Shown here: one piece after another, positions 10,454 through 21,629 of the stretch
Position numbering within the stretch: the first letter of the stretch is position 1
Layout of the letters: each line of letters begins with the position of its first letter
Assembly: GCA_033032175.1 (NCBI GenBank)
Contig: CM065318.1
Location: forward strand, 6,014,001-6,078,000
Direction: 5' to 3'
DNA from: Saturnia japonica
Taxonomy: Eukaryota > Arthropoda > Insecta > Lepidoptera > Saturniidae
Length of the DNA: 64,000 bases
Notes under the pieces: model-generated
Told to the model about the DNA's origin: nothing
Seen by the model: the letters and a program-made list of their open reading frames with translations, nothing else
Databases searched by the model: none
Translations under genes and position numbers: made by a program

Positions 10454-12050
10454 TTGTTATATTTATGCTTATTACTAGCCGGTCAGCGTGACCATATGTG
10501 ACAGTTTGCTACTTTGGTAGATTTAAGGCTCTTTGGGCTTGGTTTTGGTATACCATTTCCATTTCTTTATTTTCTCGATGACAGCTTCTGTAAAAACTTG
10601 AACGAGCGTCTATTTTACATGATGTATGCATTGTTTTATAAAAATATGACGTTTACACACGTACAAGTTTATATCAGAGTCGGAGAAACTAATAGGGATG
10701 GAGCTATATCGATAAACGTAACACGATAACTGACCCGATATTTTTTTACAAAATGTAAGAAACTAAACTATTGCCGGATACTTTTGTACAAATTTATTAA
10801 CTAATATTATATTTCATTACAAGATGTTACACGTATTAATTCTTGATTGATAATGCCAAGGTCTTAAAAATTTTCGAAGCTGTTGTAAAATAAGTAGGTG
10901 TATAGGTAGGTACTCGACAATGAAACGAAATAATTATAACGACAGGTAATCTTTGTTTATTTATTTTAATCAAAATCTGATGAATTGTCACTGTCACTCG
11001 ATGAGCGATCGATATAATTACTTATTTGGTCACAACACTACAACTTTGAAATTAGAACTCATCGAGAAAAAAAAATGGAAATAATACAGTGAAAAAATAT
11101 TCGGTAGATTTTGGTATATTTACACAATTTTGGTATTTTTCCCGCTATAAGTGGTAGTTTTTGGATCAAATAAATGGCAACTTTCTGTTTACCAAGGTCT
11201 TCGGGATTTCTCATTTTTTATGTAATCTCGTTTTGTAGCTTTAATCCACATATCTCTTTGTCTTTCACATAAAGCGTTTTATGTATAAGCAAGAAAGAAA
11301 CAAATCTGTAAGTAAGTGAATTGGGGACTGAGGTGTGGTGAAGTTTGGCCGGGCGCGGTATTTACACACGTATTGTATTGCAAGCTGTCTTTTTTGTTTT
11401 TAAATTGAATTTATCGACATGAAAAGGAAATACAAATGCCAACTATTATTAGCACTATCGAACAATCTATTGTTAGTCAGGGTATTTTTGTGATACAAGG
11501 AAGATTTTGCGCGAATGACCTTTATTTTTTTTTGCTATATTCCTTTGTACGCTATGATAGATTTTCCTTACCTAGGCTCTAGTAGTTTTTGGTAGATTTT
11601 TAAAGTTGACGAATTAAAATGTGGTCACACTGTAGCTGGTACATGTTCGTACGTCTACTTTGTTGGGCTTTTTTTATGTTGTAAAAGTATCCTATTTCCT
11701 ATTTAAAGATAATATGAAGAATTTTTCCAACCCTTTGGGCATGATTAATTCAACAGTGAATATTGAAACAAACATTTTTGTCTGCCCCTTTCTTTCCCAC
11801 ACACATACTACAAAAAGAACTTTCTGCTAACCCTAACTTAATTCAGTTTTTATTAGGATGTCCTTGTCTTGTTATGGCCCTGGTGTATTTAGTGTATTTA
11901 TCGATAATTGTATGAACAGTTCATAAACAATCTAGTGAGATAGTAAACTGTCAGTAGATTGTGGACAGACGCTATAATTTGCAATCTAACGGTTACATTT
12001 CCGTAGGTTTATAATCTAACTGGATTGGTCAAGTTAGATTGAAACTGTAA
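10454..12050. other. No gene recognised
   Basis: Neither strand shows a coding exon I can support. A short minus-strand frame at 11175-11265 has a W-containing, basic stretch ending at a GTAAAC donor, but no acceptor or neighbour in phase was found. Confidence 0.45.
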
Positions 12051-13420
12051 TAATTATAACGCACGACGCGAGCCGAGCAAGCGAAGCAAGCAGGTCGAGG
12101 TACAGGTAGGCGAGAGCCAGAAACAAATTAGCCAAAAGTAGCAGGGGGTTATGTCGGGCCTATACGGAGGCTGACGGAGTTGTTTAATATTGTGTTTCGC
12201 TGAAAACTGTTGCACGAGGTTTGATGAATAAGCTGGTGCGTTATCATAGTGGAGAAGCCAGTCGCTGCTCGCTCAAAAATGCTGCCGTTTCCTTCTCACC
12301 GTGTCACGCAATCTTTTCAGAACTTCGCGGTAAAATTCTTTGTTGATTATCTGACCTCTCGTTGCATATTCGTGATGCACGACACCTTAGAAATCGAAGA
12401 AAACAATTAATATGGACTTGACGTTACTCCGACTCTGACGTGCTTTCTTCGGTCATGGCTCAGATGAAAGCTTCCATTGTGAGGATTGTTGTTTCGTTTC
12501 GGGGTCATAACCGTAAACCCAGGATTCGTCACCGGTAATAATCTTCCGGAGTAAATTTTCATCATCAATAATCATTTCCAAATTGTCCTGAGCGATTTTG
12601 AAGTGAAGCTTTATGTGCTCTACTGTGAGCAGTTGAGCGGTTTTGGAATGAATTCTGCACAAATCAAAATCAAATGTAAAAAATTATTTATTCAATTTAG
12701 GCCCTAAGAAGGCACTTATGAACGTCAAAACAATACTGCCGGTTCGGAAAACATCCCAGACATCGAGAAGAACCGGTAAGAAACTCGAAAGGGTTTACCT
12801 TTATTTTCAACTGTACAAGTGTAATTAAATTAGGTAAATAATAATAATTTAGTGGATGCACAGAGAGGGAGTCACTTGAAGACATCACAATCATTATATA
12901 ATGATCCACCCTATAATAACCTTTTGACAGTAAAACCTGCTTGCCTTTGTCTTTGAACATGTTGTCCGGCAAATCAGTAATGTGCTTCGGGATCTTAGTC
13001 TTACTAAGTCTAAAACACGGTACGACAAATTTATCTCTATTTATCACAGTCGCGAGTCATTCCCAAATTATCGGTCAGGATTCTCGAAACACAAGTTTTC
13101 GGAATCCCGAGATCATCTAGCTCGCGCACTGTCAAACGACGATTTGGACGATATTTTTCGGTGTTATCGCGCTCGAAGGTTGACCCGAACGCGGATCGCT
13201 ATCAACACTTGTTCGACCGTCTTTGAATCGCTTGTACCACTCTCTTATTTGAGTTTTGAACATACAAGCATCTTCAAAGGCCTATTATTTTATTTCTCCG
13301 TCATTTTCAACGATAGCAAAATACGACGAACGCGAAATCGCAATGTACGTAAAGACACGCTGCGCTTGAAATAACAAATCTCGTCGATTCCCATGGTAGC
13401 CGATGACTTCGTGAAGAGTC
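12050..13420 (-). pseudogene. Decayed mariner transposon, minus strand, interrupted by a LINE tail
   Basis: The N-terminal part (13150-13290) encodes the helix-turn-helix region with REWYKRFKDGRTSVDSDPRS-like sequence. After an insertion (12663-13045) the catalytic part resumes: ITGDESWVYGYDPETK near 12520 (first Asp), an LLHYDNAPAHSS block near 12250 (second) and PPYRPDITPC near 12160 (third). The spacing fits mariner DD34D. Several stops and shifts are present. No terminal repeats were identified; the 3' part runs into CpG-rich sequence near 12060-12110 that recurs at 58010-58085. Confidence 0.8.
12663..13045 (-). mobile_element. 5'-truncated LINE 3' end inserted in the mariner
   Basis: Read on the minus strand, an open tail encodes the end of a non-LTR ORF2 (contains CLGCFPNRQYCFDVHKCLL) followed by GGGCCTAAATTGAATAAA and a TTTGATTTTGATTT tail. 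Copies of the same 3' end lie at 34380-35815 (plus) and 38500-38620 (minus). It splits the mariner frame between its DNA-binding and catalytic halves, so it arrived after the mariner. Confidence 0.75.
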
Positions 13421-13609
13421 ACATTTTACGTTCGTACTTCATAAAGCTCATTCGGACGTTTTGGCGGGAAGTTATGGGTGAATTAATGGCCAGTCTCGCT
13501 AGTAGTTATGTGGTATATTCATTAGTATGTTTATTGATGCTGGTCAAAATAAACCAGTCGCGGGTGTATGAAAACACGAACCGGTACAAAATCCTGTTTG
13601 CGGGTATAC

Positions 13610-13675
13610 TTTTATATTATGATAATATAATATTAATATATTATATAATACTATAACATATTATATAATAAAGCG
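13610..13675. repeat. AT palindromic tract
   Basis: It is built of repeated ATTATATAATA/TATTATATAATA words that can fold on themselves. It sits immediately before the dispersed repeat at 13680. No function is suggested. Confidence 0.5.
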
Positions 13676-13679
13676 AAAA

Positions 13680-13943
13680 AGTTTTTTTGTTTGTTTGTTT
13701 AAACACGCTTATCTCTAGAACTACCAGTCGGATTCGATTTTTTTTTTTTCATATGGTAACCAGACTCACTAGAAATGGTATAGGCTATATATAATATTAG
13801 CCTGAAATTCCCAGCTAGCCTTAAATATTGATTTTTGTTAAGTAAGTTGGAAGTCGAAGCCCTCGCGAACTGCTTTTTCTGCGTGCACTGGCTTAATGGT
13901 TAATGATACGTAAATACAATTTTCTACAAATATATTAGTAGCC
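13680..13943 (+). repeat. Dispersed repeat family D, copy 1, 5' part (split)
   Basis: It opens with TTTGTTTGTTTGTTTAAACACG and contains ACTACCAGTCGGATTCG and CTGCGTGCACTGGCTTAATGG. The sequence stops at 13943 and resumes at 17796 after a 3.85-kb insertion. The other copies are 18225-18740 (plus, 5' shortened) and 45576-46170 (minus, uninterrupted). Ends of the form CAGCTAGT suggest a non-autonomous Helitron, by inference only. Confidence 0.75.
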
Positions 13944-14294
13944 TAGGGCGTTCAAAAAAAAAAAAAAAACAAAATTATTTTTCCTCGGAACCACGCTCAA
14001 AAGTTTCGTTTTAATGCCAAAATAGGCCTCTGAAAATATGAGCCCTTAATATTAATATTTAGATTGTCCGCCTCGCACTTTTCGATTTCCCATAAGAATA
14101 ACACAGGAAAACAGTTTTTTTTTCTTTTGATTTTTATAACTAATGAACTATATATCGTATGGCAATACCCATTCATTATTTTTGTAGATAATTTAACGCT
14201 CTACAAAAAAGGTCTGAAGTCAATTTTTGATAAATCAACTCAGTCAAAAGTTATTCAAGATCAAAGTTTAACTTACCCTCAATTCAGCTGTTTT
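13944..14294 (+). repeat. Left terminal inverted repeat of the 3.85-kb transposon
   Basis: It pairs with 17445-17795 in reverse complement. Shared landmarks are a homopolymer A/T run just inside the tip, GGAACCACGCTCAAAA, AATAGGCCTCTGAAAATATG, TTCCCATAAGAATAACACAG and ACTTACCCTCAATTCAGCTG. Similarity ends just past the last block. Confidence 0.85.
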
Positions 14295-14929
14295 ATTGAC
14301 TGATTTGGCAGAATATTATGTTTTTAGAAAAATTGAAACCAAAACATTTTACAAAATATAAATTAGACTTCTGAAAACTGTTAATCTTTATTTCCTGCTT
14401 TATAGTAAGTGTGGACAGGGTACTTAAAACGAATTATCGTTGACAGTTAACCCGACATTTGAAAATTAACATCAATCGTTCAATTGAGATCATTTTTTTA
14501 AACATTATTTAACATTAGTTTGTAGTTTTTTTTAACATTAGTTTGAAAATTATTTCAACTAAACAACAGTTTAAAAAATTCTACTTAAACATTTCTTAAT
14601 AAAATAATTCACGGCAGGTGTCCTATGTAATATCAATTATCAAAAGATTTTCTTTGATAATTAATCGATGAAAAATTTATTTAAATGTGATTTAAATTTG
14701 TCAAGTATATTGGTAGTACAATTATTTTGGGGATGTCATTTCAAAATCCATAACTAGATGGCGCTGAGGGTAAATGTCATCATGTCATTAGTTTAATTTA
14801 TTGTTTTGATGTTTATTTTATTTATTAAACGTATTGTTTACACAAGTTGTGGGCATTCGTGAGTAATTAGTGAGTATTAATAATTTTAAAATATACATTT
14901 CAACTGTGAATTACATTATTACGTGAAAT

Positions 14930-17165
14930 ATGAATAAATTGATTAATGTTATTGGTGATCCAATTGAGGATTTTATTGGACATAAACTTCCTACAATAAA
15001 AGAGGTTATAACAGAATTTTTTTATATAAAAAAAAAATTCTTAAACTAGATTATAAAAAAAGTATACGAATAACGATTGATAAACTTGATCTTATATGGT
15101 CTGAAGCTGGCATCCCCGAACGTGTGGGGAAAAATATGCCTTAAAAATTTTGAAAAAATATTAGAGGAAGACAAAAAATTACAAAAATGTTCTCAACGAA
15201 GACGGTCTGCTACACAAAAAAAAAATTAAGCAGGTTTTTCATCAAAAATTTACAAAGTTATTCGATATTGCCAAAGTAAATCGTTCAAAAAGTAGATTTG
15301 GTTTGATTAATAATAGTGTTGGATTCAATCCAGAGGAAAATCCTGACGATGCTATGGACGTAGAGCCTGTTGGTAAGTTCTGAACCAACTGCTACTTTAA
15401 TTATTCATTTATTACTATTATCATATACTTTGAATTAATGTTTTCAGATACAAATGAACCTGAGCCTAACGTCGCTCTAGCAACCCAAAAATCTGCAATA
15501 TTTCGATCGAACTTATCAGCTACAACAACAAGTCATATATCTACTGATGTATCTGATTTTGAAAGTCAACTCAACCAACCAAAACAAATTCCAAAAATTG
15601 ATGTAATGACACCTGAACTCTATGCTGCACTCGATCGATCAAAAGTCACTCATAGGAATGCCATTTTAATTTTAGCTGCTGCGTATAAAAGTGTTGGAAT
15701 TGATTTGTCAACTCTAAATCTGAGTTACAGTACAATTTACCGAGCGCGAAATAAATATAGATAAATATTGCTAAGGATCTTAAATTAGAATTTCACAAAG
15801 ACGATCGTTATGTAGTGCATTGGGATGGGAAGTTGCTCCGTATGTAAAAGCAATGTGTTTTGATACGCCACCTGTAAATACTGGTATAATTCATTTAATG
15901 TTTATAATTTTTATGAAGCTTGGATGTTTGATTTTATCTTTGTATTTTTATTTGATTCAGGTATTCACAAAGGAACTTTTGTTATGATCGAAAAAGCACT
16001 TGGCAGAAAATTAGTTTGGCTTCCATGCCGCCATCATATAATGGAGATTATATTTCAGGGGAGTATTTGAAGTTTTTTGGAAAACGACATCTGGTCCTAA
16101 TGTTCCAATATTCGTTAGATTCAAAAGTTACTGGAACAAAGTTGATCAATCCAATTATAAAAGCGGAATGGAAGATGAAATTATCGCAAATACTTTGACA
16201 GGAAAAAAGCTGAAATTGTTACTTTCATTAACAATTGCTTACAGGTACAAATTTTTTATTGCTCTTATTGAGACTTTTTAATCCTTAACTTTCAGTTGAT
16301 TATTTATTTTTTCTTTTTTTCAGATGTCACAGCCTCGAGATGATTATCGAGAGTTTTTACTCTTATGCTTAGTATTCCTTGATAGTTCTTCTGAAGAAAA
16401 CTTTTCCTTTAAACGACCTGGTGCCATGCACCATGCGCGATGGATGTCAAAGGCCATCTATAGCTTGAAAATATTTTTGTTTCGCCATCAGTTTAATCTT
16501 TTAGCTCAAGAAGAGAAAAATTTACGCCGAAATTTGTATTTTTGTGATTTTATTTTATATTAGAGTATGGTATAATTCAACTTCTGCTATCCAAGCGCCG
16601 AACAATGACTTACGACTTCATGAATAATTTGGTTCGCTCTAAAAACATAGATCCACCGGTGTTACAACGAGCTTGTCAGAAAATGATTGAGCACTTGTGG
16701 TACTTAAATGAAGAATTGGTCATACTCTCATTATTTGACAGTAACGTATCAGTTGATGTGAAGAAAAAAATTGTTACGGCAATTAAAAATCGAGAAAGTT
16801 CTTCACCAATGCGTCAACGGTATGAAGTTACTGAAAATAATCTAGAATCTTTATTGCAAAAAGATTTGAGTGACTTTGCCTCCAAAAATTCCGTAGAGTT
16901 GTTCAGTAAATTCGATTTGCCATGCGATTTTTTGGAAGATGATGTTTCAACATGGTGCAGTAATGATTCATATAAGGAATGTTTAGAACATTTTAATACC
17001 TTAAAAGTGACAAATGACGTAGCTGAACGAGGGGTCGCTTTGATTGAGGAATACAACAACTGCCTCACAAAAGATGAAGAACAACTGCAATACTTATTGC
17101 AAGTAGTTCGCGAACATCGGCTGAGATATCCTAATTATAATAAGACAACTCTACAGCAAGATTAA
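14930..17165 (+). pseudogene. Transposase of the 3.85-kb element, five or more exons, frameshifted
   Basis: Open segments are joined by three good small introns: 15373-15447 (TG|GTAAG...TTTTCAG), 15884-15960 (CTG|GTATAA...TTCAG) and 16245-16323 (CAG|GTACAA...TTTTCAG). In order: an N-terminal ~150-residue region with stops; HWDGK near 15825; MCFDTPPVNTG near 15860; LPCRHHIMEII near 16030 (a CxxH motif as in hAT, MULE and P-type DDE transposases); QPRDDYREFL and FKRPGAMHHARWMSKAIYSL (16330-16470); and an intact 186-codon C-terminal frame from 16605 with NDVAERGVALIEEYN near 17010. Spacing between HWDGK and the CFDT block is very short, so about 50 residues seem lost. Frameshifts occur near 15764, 16060, 16560 and 16615. 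I have seen similar proteins annotated as uncharacterised in insects. Confidence 0.75.
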
Positions 17166-17444
17166 TTTAATGCAAATGTATAAAAAATATTTTTAGATAA
17201 AAAAAAATCAAATTTAATAAAAGTAATATATTTCTAAATTGTTATAAGCAATAAAAACTTAAAAACATACATAAAATTTCAGCTATTTTCAAGCGCAAAT
17301 TATATAAAAATATTTTTTCAATAAAATTACAGCAATATTCGAGAACGAAAGATAATAGTTGTAATTTTTTTTAACTCTGAGAACTTAGAAATAAACTTTT
17401 CGTTTGTTTTGAAACCCGTAAACTTATAAATTTGAGAGTATTAT

Positions 17445-17795
17445 AAAAAAAACAGCTGAATTGAGGGTAAGTTAAACTTTGATCTTGAATAACTTTCGAC
17501 TGAATTGATTTATCAAAAATTGACTTCAAACCTTTTTTGTAGAACGTTAAATTCTCTACAAAAATAATAAATGGGTATTGCAATACGATATATCGTTCAT
17601 TACTTATATAAATCAAAAGAAAAAAAAACTTTTTTCCTGTGTTATTCTTATGGGAAATCGAAAAGTGCGATGCGGACAACCTAAATATTAATATTAAGGG
17701 CTCATATTTTCAGAGGCCTATTTTGGCAATAAAACGAAAATTTTGAGCGTGGTTCCGAGGAAATATATATATTTTTTTTTTTTTGAAACGCCCTA
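17445..17795 (-). repeat. Right terminal inverted repeat of the 3.85-kb transposon
   Basis: It is the reverse complement of 13944-14294 with scattered substitutions and a longer AT run near 17765-17784. The open frames seen across it on either strand are by-products of the repeat and occur in both arms. Confidence 0.85.
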
Positions 17796-18180
17796 ATATT
17801 AGCCATAAGTATATCTAAAAAGAGTCAGCAATAGTATATGCCTATCTCCATAAACATAAGCCACAATAAAGTATTTTATGACAAAGAGTTGTTGAAAATT
17901 AAAAAGTGATCTATAAGCATTATTTTTAGTCAAGGCATATTGATCCTTACGAACAAAAGTTATTCCATCCTAAAGACAATTTTATGTAATTTAATCTTGC
18001 GCTTTATAGTATGTTATTTGGACACATAGTTTAGGAGATAATTAAAAATTGAAATAATTTGTTCTTGCGAGAAGAACAATTATGATAGACGACTACAAAG
18101 GTGCGTCGGCGGTGCGGCCGGTGTTTGTCGGATAAAATTAACACGGATGAAACCGTGGGGTACAGCTAGTATATTATATG
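17796..18180 (+). repeat. Dispersed repeat family D, copy 1, 3' part
   Basis: It resumes the repeat broken at 13943 and contains AAGCCACAATAAAGTATTTTATG, GTTATTTGGACACATAGTTTAGGAG and the terminal ACCGTGGGGTACAGCTAGT. It aligns by eye to the reverse complement of 45580-45920. Confidence 0.75.
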
Positions 18181-18224
18181 TGCTTGCCCTGAAAATTTTA
18201 ATTTATTGACATATAAAAAATTTG

Positions 18225-18740
18225 GACCTTATTCTTAAGATAATATTGATTTTTGTTAAGTAAGTCAGAAGTGAAAGCGTTCCCGAACTACTTTATCCGC
18301 ATGCGCTGGCGTAATGGTTAGGTATACATACGTAAATACACTGTTCTACAAAAATATTGGTCAGTAAGTCAACTAAAAAAAAATTCCGCTATACCATATT
18401 CCTATCTGTTATACATAAGCCACAATCAGGCATTTTGCGCCGAAAAATAATTTACAATTGAAAAGTAATTTATGAACATTAACCTAATAAGGCATACGAT
18501 CGAAAGTTCGTTCATCACCTATGACAATTTCATGACGATAACCTTTGCCCTTTGTAGCAAGTTATTTGGACGCATAGTTTAGGAATTAATGGAAAATTAA
18601 AATAATTCAACACTCGGCTCGGTAGACCAGGGCGCGGTGATAACCAATATATTTTAATACCACAAGAAGAAGTTACTATTTAACAGTCATTGATTTCTTT
18701 TAAATTGAACACGGCTGAAACTGCGTGGCACAGCTAGTCT
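18225..18740 (+). repeat. Dispersed repeat family D, copy 2
   Basis: It starts inside the family at GATATTGATTTTTGTTAAGTAAGTC and runs through CGCATGCGCTGGCGTAATGG and GTTATTTGGACGCATAGTTTAGG to GTGGCACAGCTAGT. It lies about 45 bp after copy 1, giving a near-tandem pair. Confidence 0.7.
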
Positions 18741-19509
18741 AAAATAAAGTTAATATTGTTCACCTACAAATGTTCAAATAATACATATCAATTTCGATAT
18801 AAATAAAATGCTTTGAATAATCTAATATCCGTAACTAAAATTATTCGAAACTATTGGTCATTTGAAATAATTTTGTATCAAAAACCGAAATCGACTAAAA
18901 TACTGTTAAAATAACAATATCCAGATCTGAAATCTCATATCCGTAACATCCCTGAAATAAATAAATATTCGCGAAGTAACAACCAATCGGACAATGCGTT
19001 CTTACTATAAGATATTTTATACCTGGTGTTTTGCAGACATTTAATTATGGTAGGAAAAATTCATTGGAAGTAATTATATCAACTCTAAAAATAAATCTTT
19101 TTTATCTGCCTAATTGTACATAAACACTATTGATTTAGAAATTTAGTGTACGTAATTATAGTAACAATTAGGTCGACTATCTAGACGATAACTCATTAAA
19201 CATAAATAGTCATCTATTGCATTTATTTTATCATAAGCAGTTGAACATTGCCCGGCGCTAAGTTCACCTCATTTTACAAGGGACACATCCTGGTTGTTTT
19301 CTTAACATTATTTTATGATAGGTGAGTGTTTTTTTGGTTTATAGTAGTAATAATACACTTCGCAATTATTTTTTTCAGTATAGATATATTAGTACAACAA
19401 TACTTAAGTTCGGTCGAGTAGTAACCATCTCGGCCGAGGTAAAGTGCACGTATTTACACGAAATAAATGACTATAACCAAGTATTATAATTTAGTAAAAA
19501 ACTTTAAAA
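18741..19509. other. No gene recognised
   Basis: AT-rich sequence without supported exons or repeat ends. Confidence 0.45.
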
Positions 19510-19778
19510 CATAACATACCATCACGCCTTTATCCCCGAAGAGTTAGGCACGGGTGTACCTAATAATATACACCCACAGTTCGTCGTATATGTTTTTTAG
19601 ATCCCATGTAATAGGTGGCGAGTCTGTTGCCATTAATCGGGCACAAAGCCAAACTCCGAGACTTAGTACTCAGAAGTTTATAGAAAAACCCACTAACACT
19701 TTGCTCGACTTGGGAATCGAACCCAGGACCTCGATCATAGCAGTCACGCTTACGACCACTAGGCTAATGAGGCAGTTT
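19510..19778 (-). repeat. tRNA-headed SINE family A, copy 1
   Basis: On the minus strand it begins with a tRNA-like head: CCTAGTGGTCGTAAGCGTG (box A region) and GGTCCTGGGTTCGATTCCC (box B). A body follows with CTCGGAGTTTGGCTTTGTG and a tail ending GGCGTGATGGTATGTTATG. The other copies are 40481-40737 and 60256-60524, both also on the minus strand. It has no protein capacity; mobilisation would depend on a LINE partner. Confidence 0.85.
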
Positions 19779-21300
19779 AAATCTTTATAAGGCCAGTTAT
19801 ATATTACCAGTTTTATTTTATGAGCAGTGGCGTTTTGGGTGACACCCGTCCGTGAAATAAATAAAAACTTACACAAACTATTAAGTACATTGATTTCTAA
19901 ATCTAGAAAATTTCTGAAAACCTAGAAAATCTTAGGCTGTTTTTGTATGTCAATGGAATAAATGTAGAGAACACAAAAATAAATATTCGATCTTCGACAT
20001 ATATTATTTTTCAGGGGCGGAGTCGTAGTACGGAAAACACTAAAGAAAGGTCATCCCACCTGGTCAAGTTATGTCGGCCCAAAAACCAAATACAATAGGG
20101 CCCAATAAAATAGTGTCACGTGATTTTATGTCCAGGACTTCCAATAAAAATAAAAATTGTACTTATTAAATTCTTTAATTATTTGCTAGCTCCTATGTTG
20201 TGGACTGTTCTAATTACCCGCTTTTGTAATATGTGTAAAGATGTCAGTCGTCACCATTACCATAAAATATATTTTTGTTAAAATTAGTGATGATTTTGTT
20301 TCTTCACTTTTTTTGTTTTGTTGGCCCTTCACCGCTGAGTATGTGACAAATCTTTACTTAAGTTCGAAAATTCGATAGGTACTAATTAGGATTTGCACCT
20401 GCGCCAACTGCATGAGGTATCTGAGGAATCCATGCTGAGATCCGAAACTTGTCCATCAACAGTATTTTTTCCATTGTTTTTATTTTACCGATTCAATTTT
20501 AAGTTGTGATAACCGGAACGCTTAGGCTTAAACTGTTCTTAAAGGTATTTAAGATCCTAGAAGCACTATTGCTAATAATGTTAATATGTGGTATGGTGTC
20601 AGCTGCGTTGGTGCGCTCGGGCATCTGAGTCGAATGTCTAATGTGATAAAAGGTAAAGCGCTTCTTCTTTTCTGAACTAGAATATAAGTATGAATGTCTT
20701 AAAAATAAACAGCCTTGAAATATAAATTATGTCTATATTAACGGTATCCTAACGTGCTCTTATGTACTGCAAAAATTGGGTACATTGGGTAAACACCCAA
20801 GCCTCTAGAAGTCTAAATGGTGTTTGGGGAGTAGCCGAAATTGGCTAGGAAGAATATGTGATATACCGGTTAAGCTACTAAATAATTAACTTAAACAATT
20901 GAACTTGCTGATTTTTTTTCTTTTACTGGTTTATTATAATATTATTATTTGGAACATATATGATTTCATTCCTAATATTATATATTTTACAGTATGGTAA
21001 ATACGGATTTAATATTGATATTTAAAGGTCACTCAATCAGCCAATGAACATAAAAAGTTAAAATTCCTGACTTTAAAAAATGTAAGCTTTTTGGTGCAAT
21101 GTTTATTTTTCATGTACATAAATAAATCGTAACGACGCAATGTTGAAATTAAAAAGTCAAATTATTCGTACGTCAATTTTTAGTTTTTAAAAGGTCATCT
21201 AACATTTTTTAAATCAAGTTGATCATGGATAAGAGTTCTTAAAATATGGTAAATTAACAAAATTTCACAGGAAATTTGGAAAAAAATATAGATTTGTTTG
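19779..21300. other. No gene recognised
   Basis: No supported exon. Between 21310 and 21351 there is a segment ending in the strong donor GTT|GTAAGTG that could be a 5' exon of the gene beginning at 21482. If it is, the ATG it carries near 21320 would read out of frame with the main protein. Confidence 0.4.
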
Positions 21301-21481
21301 CGCCACTCTGTTTATACACATGGTCATAGCCAGGTACGGCCGGTGGAAGTTGTAAGTGAGTTGTTCGAAGTGCTACCGAAAGGAAGAATAAATAATTTTG
21401 TCAAGCTGCTATAAAAAAAAAAATAGTTTGGCTATGTTTATATACAGGTATATTTAAATTTGTTTATTGCTTATTTCAGTT

Positions 21482-21629
21482 ATGGAACTGGTGTCTATGG
21501 TGAAGGACGTAATGCAAAACGTGGCCGAACATGTTGTTAGTTACCGCTTTGGACAAACAGCATTACGTTACTTGGACAAAACGCTCTGGATTGTAGAGAA
21601 ATGCGCGCGATGGGCGGTGCCTCCACCTC
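21482..21629 (+). CDS. Unknown gene, coding exon 1
   Basis: It lies between the acceptor TTATTTCAG (ending 21479) and the donor CTC|GTATGT, and gives residues 1-49 plus one base. The upstream frame has only two bases of exon before the ATG. Confidence 0.7.

Larger units (their letters stand above)
13944..17795 (+). mobile_element. 3.85-kb DNA transposon with ~350-bp terminal inverted repeats and intron-containing transposase
   Basis: The ends read TAGGGCGTTCAAAA and, on the right, TTTTGAAACGCCCTA. Inverted similarity extends inward from each end for about 350 bp (13944-14294 and 17445-17795). The flanks are TTAGTAGCC and ATATTAGCC, alike at 7 of 9 positions, suggesting an old 9-bp (or 8-bp) target copy. 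The insertion splits repeat family D, whose unbroken copy at 45576-46170 confirms the junctions. Inside is a decayed transposase (14930-17165) with C(2)H and D-type motifs. Long TIRs with an 8-9-bp duplication fit MULE- or hAT-like elements; I cannot assign the superfamily. Confidence 0.85.

Noticed and set aside
11160..11290. Minus-strand open stretch with a DMWIKATKRDY motif, reminiscent of a THAP domain
   Set aside because: The zinc-binding Cys residues and any in-phase exon are missing; only a donor-like site supports it.
14064..14303. 79-codon frame, repeated almost identically on the other strand at 17371-17679
   Set aside because: It lies in the terminal inverted repeats of the 3.85-kb transposon; the match between arms is due to the repeat, not to two genes.
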